DNA of 64,000 nucleotides from Larkinella insperata (GTDB lineage: Bacteria > Bacteroidota > Bacteroidia > Cytophagales > Spirosomataceae). Positions 25,803-34,714 of this stretch are shown here, piece after piece (position 1 is the first letter of the stretch; each line of letters begins with the position of its first letter). The notes beneath the pieces were generated by a model. That model saw nothing but the letters and a program-made list of their open reading frames with translations, searched no databases and was not told the DNA's origin. Made by a program: the position numbers and the translations under genes. Location: positions 4,113,501-4,177,500 of the forward strand of contig NZ_CP110973.1 in assembly GCF_026248825.1 (NCBI RefSeq), in the 5' to 3' direction.

Positions 25803-27920
25803 ATGCGTCAAGACTTTGTTATAAAGGCAACGATGGGCCTGCTGACGGTGCTGTGGGCCGTCTCGTTTGTCCCAATTTCCAACCTGGAGGGAGTTGGCAC
25901 GGACTGGCACGAATACAACGGCAACGGCGAGCAAAGCCACTACAGCCCGCTCAATCAGATTACTAAAGCCAATGTGCGGCACCTGACGAAAGTGTGGGAA
26001 TACGCTTCGGGCGGGGCCGATTCGCTGAGGAATCAGACGCAGATTCAGTGCAATCCGATTGTGGTTGGCGGTGTTCTGTACGGTGTTTCGGCGGGTTCTC
26101 AGGCGTTCGCGCTCGATGCTGCCACGGGAAAAGAACGCTGGAAAACGGCCCTGACCGACGAAACGTTTAAAATGACCAGCCGGGGCGTTACCTATTGGAC
26201 CGACGGCACCCAAAAACGGATTTTCTTCGCCTACGGACACCTGCTATACGCCCTCGATGCCACGACCGGAAAACCGGTGCCGACGTTTGGACAGGCCGGA
26301 AAAATAAACCTGCGAGACGGACTGGAGCGACCCGGGGCCGATGATTACGTGGTGGCCAATACCCCCGGAATTGTATTCGAAGACCAGATCATCATTGGCG
26401 TTCGGGTGGCGGAAGGCCCGACGGCCTTGAAGGGCGATATCCGCTCGTACGACGTGCGGACGGGGCGGCTTGTCTGGACATTCCGGACCATTCCGGAGCC
26501 GGGTGAGTTTGGGTACGAAACCTGGCCGAAAGACGGCTACCGCAACGTGGGCGGGGCCAACAACTGGATGGGAATGGCCATCGACCGGCCGCGGGGCATC
26601 GTCTACGCGCCGACGGGTTCGGCGGCTTTTGATTTTTACGGCGGCAACCGGCTGGGGGCCAATTTATTTGCCAATTGCCTGCTGGCGCTGGATGCCCGGA
26701 CCGGCAAACGACTCTGGCATTTTCAATTTGTGCACCATGACATCTGGGACCGCGATCCGCCCGCTCCGCCTAACCTTCTGACGGTGGTACAAAATGGACG
26801 AAAAATTGACGCCGTGGCTCAGGTTACCAAGCAGGGGCAGGTGTTTGTCTTTGATCGCGTGACGGGAAAACCGGTGTTTCCCATTGAGGAAAAACCGTTT
26901 CCGGCGTCGGACATTCCGGGAGAAGAAGCCCATCCGACGCAACCCATTCCGCTTAAACCGGCACCGTTTACCCGCCAGACGTTTACGGAAAAGGACCTGA
27001 ACGAAACCGTGGCGGATCGGGAGGAAGTGATAGCGCAACTGCGGGCGAGCCGGACCGGCACACCGTATTATCCGGTGGGGCGTCAGCGGACGATTTTCTT
27101 TCCCGGAACCGACGGAGGCGCGCAGTGGGGTGGGGCGGCAGTCACTCCCGATGGGATGCTGTACGTTCCGGCCAAGGAAATACCGGTTTACTCCACGCTG
27201 ATCGACGCACCCAAACCCACGGCGGTTAGCAGTGCCGAAACGTTATATGCGACCAACTGCGGAGCCTGCCACGGAGCCGACCGCCGGGGCGACCATAGCG
27301 GAGCCTATCCCTCGCTGCTGGCCGTCAATGAGCGGATGAAACCGGAGGCCATTCACGAACTGCTGAAAAAGGGTCGGGGCATGATGCCGGCGTTTTCGCA
27401 CTTATCACCGGACGAACGCAAGGCCATTGTGGATTTTATCTCCGGGAAAACAAACGCTCAGCATACCGTTGCGGCCACGCAGAGCCGCACCTGGCTGCCC
27501 TACATGCACACGGGCTACAACCGCTGGTACGACCGCAACGGCTTTCCGGTGAGCCGCCCGCCCTGGGGTACGCTGACGGCCATTGACCTGAATACCGGCG
27601 AACACCGCTGGCAGATTCCGCTGGGGGAATTTCCGGCGCTGACCAGGCAGGGCGTTCCGCCAACCGGAACCGACAATTACGGCGGCCCGGTCGTAACGGC
27701 CAGCGACCTGCTTTTTATTGCGGCCACGCCCGATGAAAAGTTTCGTATTCTGGACCGTCAGACCGGCAAACTGCTCTGGGAAACCCAGCTTCCGGCTGCG
27801 GGCTACGCCACTCCCGCCGTGTATGCGGTGGGGGGAAAGCAGTACGTGGTGATTGCCTGCGGAGGTGGAAAACTAAAAACCCGTTCCGGCGACCGCTACG
27901 TGGCTTTTGCGCTGCCTTGA
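25803..27920 (+). CDS. PQQ-dependent dehydrogenase with cytochrome c domain
   Basis: 705 residues: a signal/anchor segment (about 8-28, TMGLLTVLWAVSFVPISNLE), then an eight-blade quinoprotein propeller (DWHEYNGNGEQSHYSPLNQI, ALDAATGKERWKT, YDVRTGRLVWTFRTIPEPGE). A cytochrome c module with the heme motif CGACH is inserted at about residue 485 (YATNCGACHGADRRGDHSG, then MMPAFSHLSPDERKAIVDFI), and the chain returns to propeller blades (TGEHRWQIPLGE). It probably oxidises a sugar or alcohol in the periplasm and passes electrons to the respiratory chain. The substrate is unknown; the layout is that of soluble quinoprotein glucose dehydrogenase-like proteins. Confidence 0.9.
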   Translation: MRQDFVIKATMGLLTVLWAVSFVPISNLEGVGTDWHEYNGNGEQSHYSPLNQITKANVRHLTKVWEYASGGADSLRNQTQIQCNPIVVGGVLYGVSAGSQAFALDAATGKERWKTALTDETFKMTSRGVTYWTDGTQKRIFFAYGHLLYALDATTGKPVPTFGQAGKINLRDGLERPGADDYVVANTPGIVFEDQIIIGVRVAEGPTALKGDIRSYDVRTGRLVWTFRTIPEPGEFGYETWPKDGYRNVGGANNWMGMAIDRPRGIVYAPTGSAAFDFYGGNRLGANLFANCLLALDARTGKRLWHFQFVHHDIWDRDPPAPPNLLTVVQNGRKIDAVAQVTKQGQVFVFDRVTGKPVFPIEEKPFPASDIPGEEAHPTQPIPLKPAPFTRQTFTEKDLNETVADREEVIAQLRASRTGTPYYPVGRQRTIFFPGTDGGAQWGGAAVTPDGMLYVPAKEIPVYSTLIDAPKPTAVSSAETLYATNCGACHGADRRGDHSGAYPSLLAVNERMKPEAIHELLKKGRGMMPAFSHLSPDERKAIVDFISGKTNAQHTVAATQSRTWLPYMHTGYNRWYDRNGFPVSRPPWGTLTAIDLNTGEHRWQIPLGEFPALTRQGVPPTGTDNYGGPVVTASDLLFIAATPDEKFRILDRQTGKLLWETQLPAAGYATPAVYAVGGKQYVVIACGGGKLKTRSGDRYVAFALP

Positions 27921-27998
27921 CCGGAAACAAAGGCCGGGACGAGGGTTTGTAAAACCGTTTTACGTGTGTAACTTGCAGCGCTAAACGAATTGTTACCA

Positions 27999-28379
27999 AT
28001 GAATTTTCCCGAAGAACTGAAATATACGCAAGACCACGAGTGGATTCGCATTGAGGGCGACACCGCCGTTGTTGGTATTACCGATTTTGCCCAAAGTGAA
28101 TTGGGAGACATTGTATTTGTGGAAGTCACCAGCGTCGGGCAAAGCTTGCCGAAGGGCGACATTTTTGGATCGATTGAAGCCGTCAAAACGGTATCGGATC
28201 TGTTTCTGCCCGTGGCGGGCGAAGTGCTTGAAATCAATCCGGAAGTGGAAAAATCACCCGAACTGGTCAACGATGATCCGTACGGCCGGGGCTGGATTAT
28301 CCGGCTGAAACTGACCGACAGCGCCGAAACCGATGAGTTGTTGTCGGCCGGAGCCTATAAAGAGTTGGTGGGCGCCTAA
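27999..28379 (+). CDS. gcvH: Glycine cleavage system H protein
   Basis: 126 residues. It carries the lipoyl-lysine site in SIEAVKTVSDLFLPVAGEV and the usual start MNFPEELKYTQDHEWIRIEG. The ATG at 27999 is preferred over an in-frame TTG at 27990. GcvH shuttles the aminomethyl group between the P, T and L proteins of glycine cleavage. Genes for those partners are not in the window. gcvH near sprA recalls the ruvA-sprA-gcvH order seen in Flavobacteriia, here with insertions between. A terminator follows. Confidence 0.96.
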   Translation: MNFPEELKYTQDHEWIRIEGDTAVVGITDFAQSELGDIVFVEVTSVGQSLPKGDIFGSIEAVKTVSDLFLPVAGEVLEINPEVEKSPELVNDDPYGRGWIIRLKLTDSAETDELLSAGAYKELVGA

Positions 28380-28396
28380 CGCCCGATTTGATCAGG

Positions 28397-28421
28397 AAGC
28401 TCCAACCGGGGCTTTTTTTTT
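28397..28421 (+). terminator. Terminator after gcvH
   Basis: AAGCTCC-AACC-GGGGCTT followed by a run of T (28413-28421), 18 bases after the gcvH stop. Confidence 0.8.
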
Positions 28422-28476
28422 GCATTCCCGCCCGCCCGACACCGGCTCAGCGCCCGCGGGTGGATCCCAAAAAACC

Positions 28477-29772
28477 ATGAAGCTACTTATCCGTGCCGCC
28501 CGAATCGTAGACGCGCAGTCGCCCTTCAATGGACAGATTCGTGACGTATTGATTGAAAATGGTCTCATCCGTCAGGTTGGCGAATCGATCGCCGTTGAGG
28601 AGTCGGAGGCAGCCCTGAAAGTGATTGAACAGGACGGGTTGTGTGTCTCGCCCGGTTGGGTTGACCTGCGGGTGTCGGCCAAAGACCCCGGCTACGAACA
28701 CAAGGAAGATTTGAGCACGGTTTGCAAGGCGGCCGCGCGCGGAGGATTTACCGATATTGCCATCCTGCCGAATACCAAACCCGTCCTGGATTCGAAAGAT
28801 ACGCTGGGGTACATCCGGCAGGCCACGCAGGGGCACCCGGTGAACGTGCACCCCATCGCAGCCATCACCAAGAAAACCGAGGGAACGGATTTTACGGACA
28901 TGATCGACCTGCATCATGCCGGAGCGGTGGCTTTTTCCGACGGCGAAAAGCCGTTGCTGAATGCCGACCTGCTGCTGAAAACCCTGCAATACCTGCAACC
29001 GCTTAACGGGTTGTTGATGAACCGCCCGGAGGAACAGAATCTGACGCATTTCGGGCAAATGAACGAAGGGCTGACCAGTACGCTGCTTGGCCTGAAAGGA
29101 ATGCCCAGCATGGCCGAAGAAATGATGATTGAGCGGGATCTGCGGCTGCTGGAATACGCCTGTGCGCAAAACCTGGATCGGTCCGCCGGTTCGGTATTGC
29201 ACTTTTCGACGATTTCGACGGCCCGGTCGGTTGAATTAATTCGGCAGGCAAAACAACAGGGCTTGCCGGTCAGTTGCGACATTGCGGCCCACCAGCTTGC
29301 CTTCGAGGATACCGCCCTGATGGGATTCGATACGAACCTGAAAGTCAACCCGCCGTTCCGCGGGAGCGCCGACCGCGAAGCCCTGAAGCAGGGGTTGGCC
29401 GACGGCACCATCGACGCCATCGTGTCGGATCATAATCCGCAGGACGACGAGAGTAAAAACATCGAGTTTGACCATGCCGATTTCGGTATCATCGGGCTGG
29501 AAACGGTTTTCGCGGTGGCCCGGACGCATTATGGCGACTTGCCGCTGGAGCAGTTGGTTGATAAACTAACGCACAGCCCCCGCCGGATTCTGCGGCTTCC
29601 GGCGCTGACCATTGAGGAAAACCAACCCGCCACGCTGACGGTTTTCGATCCGGACCTGGAGTGGACGTATGAGCGAACGGCTTCGCGCTCAAAAAACTCG
29701 CCTTTTTTCGGCAAGACCCTGCGCGGGAAAGCGTTATGGATTATAAACAAAAGCTTTGCTGAACAGCTATAA
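28477..29772 (+). CDS. Dihydroorotase-family protein lacking the HxH metal site
   Basis: 431 residues of the amidohydrolase superfamily, closest in layout to PyrC (class I dihydroorotase). The start at 28477 gives MKLLIRAARIVDAQSPFNGQ; an upstream in-frame ATG at 28333 lies inside gcvH. The family frame is intact (KEDLSTVCKAAARGGFTDIA, PNTKPVLDS, AAITKKTEGTDF, VSDHNPQDDESK). However, the D-x-H-x-H metal motif reads D63-L-R65-V-S67, and the usual HxED stretch reads NRPEE. Known non-catalytic dihydroorotase homologues (PyrC prime/PyrX type) partner with aspartate transcarbamoylase, and this is probably one or a divergent form. Two DUF4199 genes follow, the first 6 bases away. Confidence 0.82.
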   Translation: MKLLIRAARIVDAQSPFNGQIRDVLIENGLIRQVGESIAVEESEAALKVIEQDGLCVSPGWVDLRVSAKDPGYEHKEDLSTVCKAAARGGFTDIAILPNTKPVLDSKDTLGYIRQATQGHPVNVHPIAAITKKTEGTDFTDMIDLHHAGAVAFSDGEKPLLNADLLLKTLQYLQPLNGLLMNRPEEQNLTHFGQMNEGLTSTLLGLKGMPSMAEEMMIERDLRLLEYACAQNLDRSAGSVLHFSTISTARSVELIRQAKQQGLPVSCDIAAHQLAFEDTALMGFDTNLKVNPPFRGSADREALKQGLADGTIDAIVSDHNPQDDESKNIEFDHADFGIIGLETVFAVARTHYGDLPLEQLVDKLTHSPRRILRLPALTIEENQPATLTVFDPDLEWTYERTASRSKNSPFFGKTLRGKALWIINKSFAEQL

Positions 29773-29778
29773 ATTCGA

Positions 29779-30372
29779 GTGAAAAAACTATTTTCCTATT
29801 TCAACCACCCGCTTTTGAAGCTTCCCATCCTGTTTGGGCTGGTGGCAGGTGTGTTGTGCTTTATTTATTTTCTGGTGCTGTATTGGCTCGGCATTACACC
29901 GCTGGGCAACGTGCGGGTGCCGGATTTTGGCTTTCAGATCATCATGATGGTGTCGGCGGTCTGGTACTACCGGAAGCACATCGGCAAGGGCTTTCTCCAC
30001 TTATGGGAAGCGCTCACCATCTGTTACGTGGTCAACACGGTAGGGGCGCTGCTGACGGCCTGGCTGATTTATCTGTTTATCAACTACGTCGATTACAAAG
30101 TTTTTACGCAGTATCTCGCCGATATGCGGCAGTTGATCGTCTCAACGAAGGGGCATCTGGTGGAATCGCTGGGGCAGGCTGAATACCTGAAAATGCTCAA
30201 GAACGTCGATACAATTACCCCCGAAACGCTGGTGGGCGACGAGATCAGCAAGAAAACCGTATTGGCCGTTCTACCGGTACTGATCATTTCCTTACTTTTC
30301 AGAAGGCAGGACTACAGTTTGTATGACCCCTCGCCCGAATCGCCAAACCCTCCGAAATCCTCCCAACCCTAA
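29779..30372 (+). CDS. DUF4199 family membrane protein (first of two)
   Basis: 197 residues with a GTG start 6 bases after the preceding stop. Four membrane segments: LPILFGLVAGVLCFIYFLVL, FGFQIIMMVSAVWYY, VVNTVGALLTAWLIYLFI and a C-terminal VLAVLPVLIISLLF. A soluble loop of about 65 residues lies between the third and fourth. The arrangement and the YRKHIGKGFLHLWEALTICY segment fit DUF4199, a Bacteroidota family of unknown function. The C-terminal tail is proline-rich. It is followed at 14 bases by a second family member. Confidence 0.8.
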   Translation: MKKLFSYFNHPLLKLPILFGLVAGVLCFIYFLVLYWLGITPLGNVRVPDFGFQIIMMVSAVWYYRKHIGKGFLHLWEALTICYVVNTVGALLTAWLIYLFINYVDYKVFTQYLADMRQLIVSTKGHLVESLGQAEYLKMLKNVDTITPETLVGDEISKKTVLAVLPVLIISLLFRRQDYSLYDPSPESPNPPKSSQP

Positions 30373-30386
30373 ACGTGTAACGTATC

Positions 30387-30914
30387 ATGGAAGAAAAACC
30401 CTCTACCGCTCGTCTGGCCCTGAAATGGGGATTAATTTCCGGTGTTGTTTTTATGGTTTATACGACGATCATCAACCTCACCGGTCAGTTTGCAAATCAG
30501 TCGTTGTCCTGGCTGAGCTTGCCCATTTCGGTTGCCATTATCGTATTGGCGATGCGGGAGTACCGAACACTGAACGGCGGCTTCATGAGCTTCGGTGAGG
30601 GTGTTAGCCTCGGAACGCTGGTATCGGTGATTAGTGGGTTAATTTCGATTACCTACAACCAGATTTATACCAGCTTCATTGATCCCACCATCCGGCAGCA
30701 AATCATGGACAACGCGCGGGAGCAACTAGAAAGCCGCGGCATGACCGACGAGCAGATTGACCAGGCCATGGAGTTCACCGAAAAGCTGCAAAGTCCCGGC
30801 TTGCAATTTCTGATTGGGGTGCTGGTAGCGGCTTTCTTCGGTGTCATTATTTCACTGATTGTGGCCGCTTTCATGCGCCGAAACAAACCACCGTTTCCGG
30901 ATTTTCAGAACTGA
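30387..30914 (+). CDS. DUF4199 family membrane protein (second of two)
   Basis: 175 residues with four membrane segments (LISGVVFMVYTTIINL, LSWLSLPISVAIIVLAM, LGTLVSVISGLISITYNQIY, LIGVLVAAFFGVIISLIVAA). A loop with QLESRGMTDEQIDQAMEFTE joins the third and fourth. The EYRTLNGGFMSFGEGVSLG element between helices two and three corresponds to the KGFLHLWEA element of the preceding gene, which supports tandem duplication and divergence. Function unknown. Confidence 0.85.
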   Translation: MEEKPSTARLALKWGLISGVVFMVYTTIINLTGQFANQSLSWLSLPISVAIIVLAMREYRTLNGGFMSFGEGVSLGTLVSVISGLISITYNQIYTSFIDPTIRQQIMDNAREQLESRGMTDEQIDQAMEFTEKLQSPGLQFLIGVLVAAFFGVIISLIVAAFMRRNKPPFPDFQN

Positions 30915-30917
30915 TAA

Positions 30918-31004
30918 GGAGAGACAAAAGAGAATACACAAGAGCGGAAAGACTTATTACCCCGCCCTGTACGTTTATCTCTTGTCTGACTTCTTTGGTC
31001 TATT
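30918..31004. repeat. Imperfect inverted repeat before gldF
   Basis: The left arm (30918-30944, with GAGACAAAAGAG and ACAAGAG) and the right arm (30979-31004, with CTCTTGT and CTTTGGTCTATT) pair with a few gaps. It fills the gap between the DUF4199 gene and gldF and resembles the repeat at 9594-9707 in sequence. Confidence 0.55.
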
Positions 31005-31009
31005 AGCTT

Positions 31010-31738
31010 ATGTTGCCTGTTTTTCGAAAAGAAATCAACGGCTTTTTCAGCTCATCGGTTGCCTACATCATCATGGCCGTGTTCCTGACGGCGGTGGGGC
31101 TGATGGTCTGGGTGTTTCCGGATACGAGTCTGCTGGAGTACGGGTACGCAGACATGGGTGTTTTTTTCAACCTGGCGCCCTACGTTATGCTGTTTCTGAT
31201 TCCGGCCATCACCATGCGTTCCATTGCCGAGGAAGTGCGGACGGGCACCATCGAGTGGTTGCTGACCAAACCGCTGTCCCGCTGGCAATTAATTCTGGCG
31301 AAGTTTGTTGCCAACTGGCTGCTGGTGGTACTATTGTTGTTACCAACCCTGGTATATTATTATTCTGTATATCAACTGGGTAATCCACCCGGTAACGTCG
31401 ATTCCGCATCGGTCTTTGGCTCCTACGTCGGGTTGCTGCTGCTGGGTGGGGTGTTTGTGGCCATTGGTTTATTCGCGTCGTCCATTAATGAAAACCAGGT
31501 TGTGGCCTTTGTCATTGGTGTTTTCCTGTGTTTTCTGCTGTACGTCGGCATCAGTTCGGTAGCCGGGCTGGAATTCTGGGGTTCTTTTGCGTATCCGCTG
31601 ACCTGGATCGCGCTCGATGAACAGTACCAGGCACTGGGCCGCGGCCTGATCGACTCCCGAAATGTGATTTATTTATTGAGTGTTATAACCGTATTCTTGT
31701 ATTTGACCGAGTGGCGAATGACCGCCCTCACCCGCTAA
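31010..31738 (+). CDS. gldF: Gliding motility-associated ABC transporter permease GldF
   Basis: 242 residues with six membrane segments and the ABC-2 permease pattern. It starts MLPVFRKEINGFFSSSVAYI and contains ITMRSIAEEVRTGTIEWLLT and KPLSRWQLILAKFVANWLLV, which are diagnostic of GldF. GldF, GldG and the ATPase GldA form an ABC transporter required for gliding in flavobacteria. Here gldG does not follow; a VanZ-like gene starts 1 base after the stop and must be co-transcribed. A general ABC-2 permease role is the alternative. Confidence 0.88.
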   Translation: MLPVFRKEINGFFSSSVAYIIMAVFLTAVGLMVWVFPDTSLLEYGYADMGVFFNLAPYVMLFLIPAITMRSIAEEVRTGTIEWLLTKPLSRWQLILAKFVANWLLVVLLLLPTLVYYYSVYQLGNPPGNVDSASVFGSYVGLLLLGGVFVAIGLFASSINENQVVAFVIGVFLCFLLYVGISSVAGLEFWGSFAYPLTWIALDEQYQALGRGLIDSRNVIYLLSVITVFLYLTEWRMTALTR

Positions 31739-31739
31739 C

Positions 31740-32087
31740 ATGCGACTGGATGCTTTACTTAAATGGGCCGCCATCGGCTGGACCATCGTCATCTTCATTG
31801 GCTGTGCCTGGCCCAGCGAACACCTTTCCGAAGGGCTGACGACCAACGATAAATTTATTCACATCAGTATTTTTGGTCTCTGGGGCTTCCTGTGGGGAAC
31901 GGTTTCCCGGCAGCCAGTCCGCGTTTTTATCATCGGGGTTTTGTACGGCCTGGCGATTGAAATTTACCAGCTGGTGATGCCCATCAACCGCAGCTTCGAA
32001 TGGCTGGATCTGGCGGCTGATTCGGTTGGGATTGCGCTTGGGCTGGTGGCCAGCGTTCTGCTGATGCGGGTGCTTTCAAAAGGTTGA
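31740..32087 (+). CDS. VanZ-like family membrane protein (after gldF)
   Basis: 115 residues with four predicted helices. The EHLSEGLTTNDKFIHISIFG segment and the E-x-x-Q motif in AIEIYQLVMPINRSFEWLDL followed by an aspartate are the VanZ-like core. The 1-base distance to gldF indicates one transcript. It is not closely similar to the VanZ protein at 6795. Function unknown; VanZ-like genes also follow sprA and gcvH in related genomes. Confidence 0.85.
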   Translation: MRLDALLKWAAIGWTIVIFIGCAWPSEHLSEGLTTNDKFIHISIFGLWGFLWGTVSRQPVRVFIIGVLYGLAIEIYQLVMPINRSFEWLDLAADSVGIALGLVASVLLMRVLSKG

Positions 32088-32100
32088 TTTTCTCTTTGCT

Positions 32101-32139
32101 ACAAAAAACAAAACCGTCAGGATGCCTCTCCCGACGGTT
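32101..32139 (-). terminator. Terminator for the phosphatase-like gene
   Basis: On the minus strand AACCGTCGGG...CCTGACGGTT forms a stem followed by TTGTTTTTTGT, just past the stop of the 32172-33272 gene. Confidence 0.75.
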
Positions 32140-32171
32140 ATAGAATGCTGCTTGGTCGTTTGCTCCGACGG

Positions 32172-33272
32172 CTACGGCTTTAATACCGTCAGAACCGGCG
32201 GGCCGACCGGGTGTTCGCATTTAAAGTCCTGCCCCAGCAGCTGGGCCAGGGTAGCCGCCAGCTGGTTCTGAAACAGAACGGGTCCGCCGGATTGTTCGCC
32301 CGTCGGTGGGGTATCGGGCCCGATTGCGGCAAACCACATCTGGTACGAATCGGGTGTTTTGGTCCCGTGTCCTTTCCAAGTGGCTTTCGGCGTGTGGCCC
32401 CGGCCGTGGTCTGTCGTCACAATCAAGGTCGTTTTTCCGGCGTATTGCGGTATTTGCTGAACGGTTTTCCAGAGATCGGCCAGGAACGCATCAACGGCAT
32501 TCACCATGCGCAGGTCATCGGCGTAGCGCCCGGCGTGGGCCAGCCCGTCGGTTTCGTCGAACTGCATGAACATCACGCGCGGATGGTTTTGCCGCAGGTA
32601 GTTTTTGGCGACATAATACGTCAGGAAATCACTGCGGACGGTTTTGTCCCAAACCTGCGGGGGAATGGTGGTCATCATGCTGTTGAGCAGGGAATCCGTG
32701 GCCGTTTTGGGGTTTTCGATCCGTTCGTTGCCCGCGCTGGCGTAGATTCCCGTTTTCTTCTCATTAACGGCCGCTTCGATCACATCCCAGGACGCAAAAG
32801 CCGCAATCTTTCCCTTGAAGTCGGGTTTGTTGTTTAGAAATTCGAGAACGGTCGTGTTCGGGTTATCAATTTTGTCGTTGGATTTAATGCGATCATCGGC
32901 GTAGCCGGACAGAAGTTCGTTGTAGCCCGGGTAGCTGAACCAGTGGGGGTTGGCATTGTTGACTTTGCTGCCTTTCAGCCGATTGCCGTACAATTGTCCT
33001 TCCTTCGCAACGGTATTCCAGAGAAACGGAAAAATCAGTTTACGGCGTTCCTGCGGGTTTGAAGCCCAGAAGAATTTGCGGGCCGAAGCCGTATCGGGCG
33101 AATAGGCGGCATCGAACAGCAGCGTGGAGTCGGCACCGGAGAAGACTTCCTGCCAGCGAACACCATCGAGCGTTACCAGAATAACGTTTTGGGTTTGCTG
33201 GGCGCTGACAAGCGAAAAAGGCGCGCCAGTCAGTAGGAAAGTCAGGCAGAAAAGACGGCGTAGTACATTCAT
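32172..33272 (-). CDS. Secreted alkaline phosphatase-superfamily enzyme
   Basis: 366 residues from the ATG at 33272, which gives a clean signal peptide MNVLRRLFCLTFLLTGAPFS with cleavage near VSAQ. The metal-binding first strand NVILVTLDGVRWQEVFSG, the FMQFDETDGLAHAGRYADD site and the TTDHGRGHTPK segment match the alkaline phosphatase/nucleotide pyrophosphatase superfamily. A periplasmic phosphatase or phosphodiesterase is likely; the substrate is unknown. It is divergent from the Gfo/Idh/MocA gene and has its own terminator. Confidence 0.82.
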   Translation of the reverse strand: MNVLRRLFCLTFLLTGAPFSLVSAQQTQNVILVTLDGVRWQEVFSGADSTLLFDAAYSPDTASARKFFWASNPQERRKLIFPFLWNTVAKEGQLYGNRLKGSKVNNANPHWFSYPGYNELLSGYADDRIKSNDKIDNPNTTVLEFLNNKPDFKGKIAAFASWDVIEAAVNEKKTGIYASAGNERIENPKTATDSLLNSMMTTIPPQVWDKTVRSDFLTYYVAKNYLRQNHPRVMFMQFDETDGLAHAGRYADDLRMVNAVDAFLADLWKTVQQIPQYAGKTTLIVTTDHGRGHTPKATWKGHGTKTPDSYQMWFAAIGPDTPPTGEQSGGPVLFQNQLAATLAQLLGQDFKCEHPVGPPVLTVLKP

Positions 33273-33430
33273 ACGGTTTGATGAGCGGGGGAGTGGGTTA
33301 GATGAAATGTAAAATAACAAAAAGCCGTTAGACCCACTGGTTACCAGGCTGTTAATTTTTTGTGAAAAGTGGGAGCCGGCATGAGCATTTTTTGTACCTT
33401 GAAATCGTAATTTCCGACCCTTACTACCGT

Positions 33431-34711
33431 ATGAATCACCCGCTTACCCGTCGAACCTTTCTTAAACAAAGCAGCGCCGGTGCCCTCGGGCTGGCCTTGT
33501 TTCCGGCCGTTAAAAAAGTGGCGCCGAGCGATCGGCTGCGCATCGCCCACATCGGCTTGGGGGGCATGGGCAACAACCACATGGGCTGGTTTGCCAAACT
33601 GCCCGAAGTCGAGATTGTGGCCCTGTGCGATCTGGATCAGGACCATCTGAACGGCAGTCTGAAACGCCTGTCGGAGCTGAACCCCGGCACCCGGGCGCAG
33701 GGTTACGACGATTTTCGGCGCGTCCTCGACCGCAAGGACATTGACGCCATCACCGTCGCAACGCCCGATCACTGGCACGCCCAGATTGCCATTCTGGCGT
33801 TTCAGGCCGGCAAGGATGTGTACGGCGAAAAACCGTTGTCGTTCGATGTGCGCGAAGGGCAGAAAATGCTGAAAAGCCTGAACCGGCACAACCGGATTTT
33901 CCAGCTCGGCACGCAAATTCACGCCGGAGACAATTACCACCGCGTCGTGGAACTGATTCGGGGCGGGGCCATCGGCAAGGTGCATACCGTACGGTTGTGG
34001 AAAACCGGTTTGCCGCCCGATCTGGGTCCGGCCAACTACCAGACTCCGCCCGCAACGCTGAACTGGGATATGTGGCTCGGCCCGGCTCCGCAGTCGCTTT
34101 ATACCCCGCAGCGGTGCCATTTTACCTACCGGTATTTTCTGGATTATTCGGGCGGGGTGTTCCAGGATTTCTGGAGCCACATCGCCGATGTGGTCTGGTG
34201 GTCCATTGAACCCAAAAACCTGAAGAGCGTCAGCGCAACCGGGGAAGCGCCGGGCGGGATTGCCGACGCGCCCCGATCAATCAGCATTGACTACGAATTT
34301 GAAGACCTGAAGCTTCACTGGACCTCGGTGCCGCCCCCGGTTCCGGGCGCCGAAAAAAAAGGAATTGGCGCGTATTTCGAAGGCAGCAAAGGTACCCTTC
34401 TCTGCGACTACGGCTCCCGCGAAATAAGGGTCAATGGAATCGTCATGACGGATGTTCCGGAAATTACCCAATCCATTGCGCGTTCGCCCGGCCACCAGCA
34501 GAATTTCGTTGACGCCGTTAAATCCCGCTCGCAGCCGGAATCCAACCTGGAATACGCCCGGCAAATGACGATGCCCATGCACCTGGGTCTGATTTCGTAC
34601 CGCCTGGGGCGCCAGCTGGCGTGGAATCCCAGAAAGGAGAAGTTTGTCCGCGACCGGGAAGCCAACTCGTATTTGTCGAGGGAATACCGCAGCAAATGGG
34701 ATTTGATTTAG
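33431..34711 (+). CDS. Tat-exported Gfo/Idh/MocA family oxidoreductase
   Basis: 426 residues from the ATG at 33431. The N-terminus MNHPLTRRTFLKQSSAGALG is a twin-arginine signal. The Rossmann loop is in IAHIGLGGMGNNHMGW, the GKDVYGEKPLSFDV segment carries the catalytic EKP lysine, and HWHAQIAILAF and TQIHAGDNYHRVVELIRGGA fit the family. Tat-exported members in Bacteroidota often act on sugars or glycosides in the periplasm with bound NAD. The stop lies 3 bases from the stop of the convergent DUF4270 gene. Confidence 0.9.
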   Translation: MNHPLTRRTFLKQSSAGALGLALFPAVKKVAPSDRLRIAHIGLGGMGNNHMGWFAKLPEVEIVALCDLDQDHLNGSLKRLSELNPGTRAQGYDDFRRVLDRKDIDAITVATPDHWHAQIAILAFQAGKDVYGEKPLSFDVREGQKMLKSLNRHNRIFQLGTQIHAGDNYHRVVELIRGGAIGKVHTVRLWKTGLPPDLGPANYQTPPATLNWDMWLGPAPQSLYTPQRCHFTYRYFLDYSGGVFQDFWSHIADVVWWSIEPKNLKSVSATGEAPGGIADAPRSISIDYEFEDLKLHWTSVPPPVPGAEKKGIGAYFEGSKGTLLCDYGSREIRVNGIVMTDVPEITQSIARSPGHQQNFVDAVKSRSQPESNLEYARQMTMPMHLGLISYRLGRQLAWNPRKEKFVRDREANSYLSREYRSKWDLI

Positions 34712-34714
34712 CCG

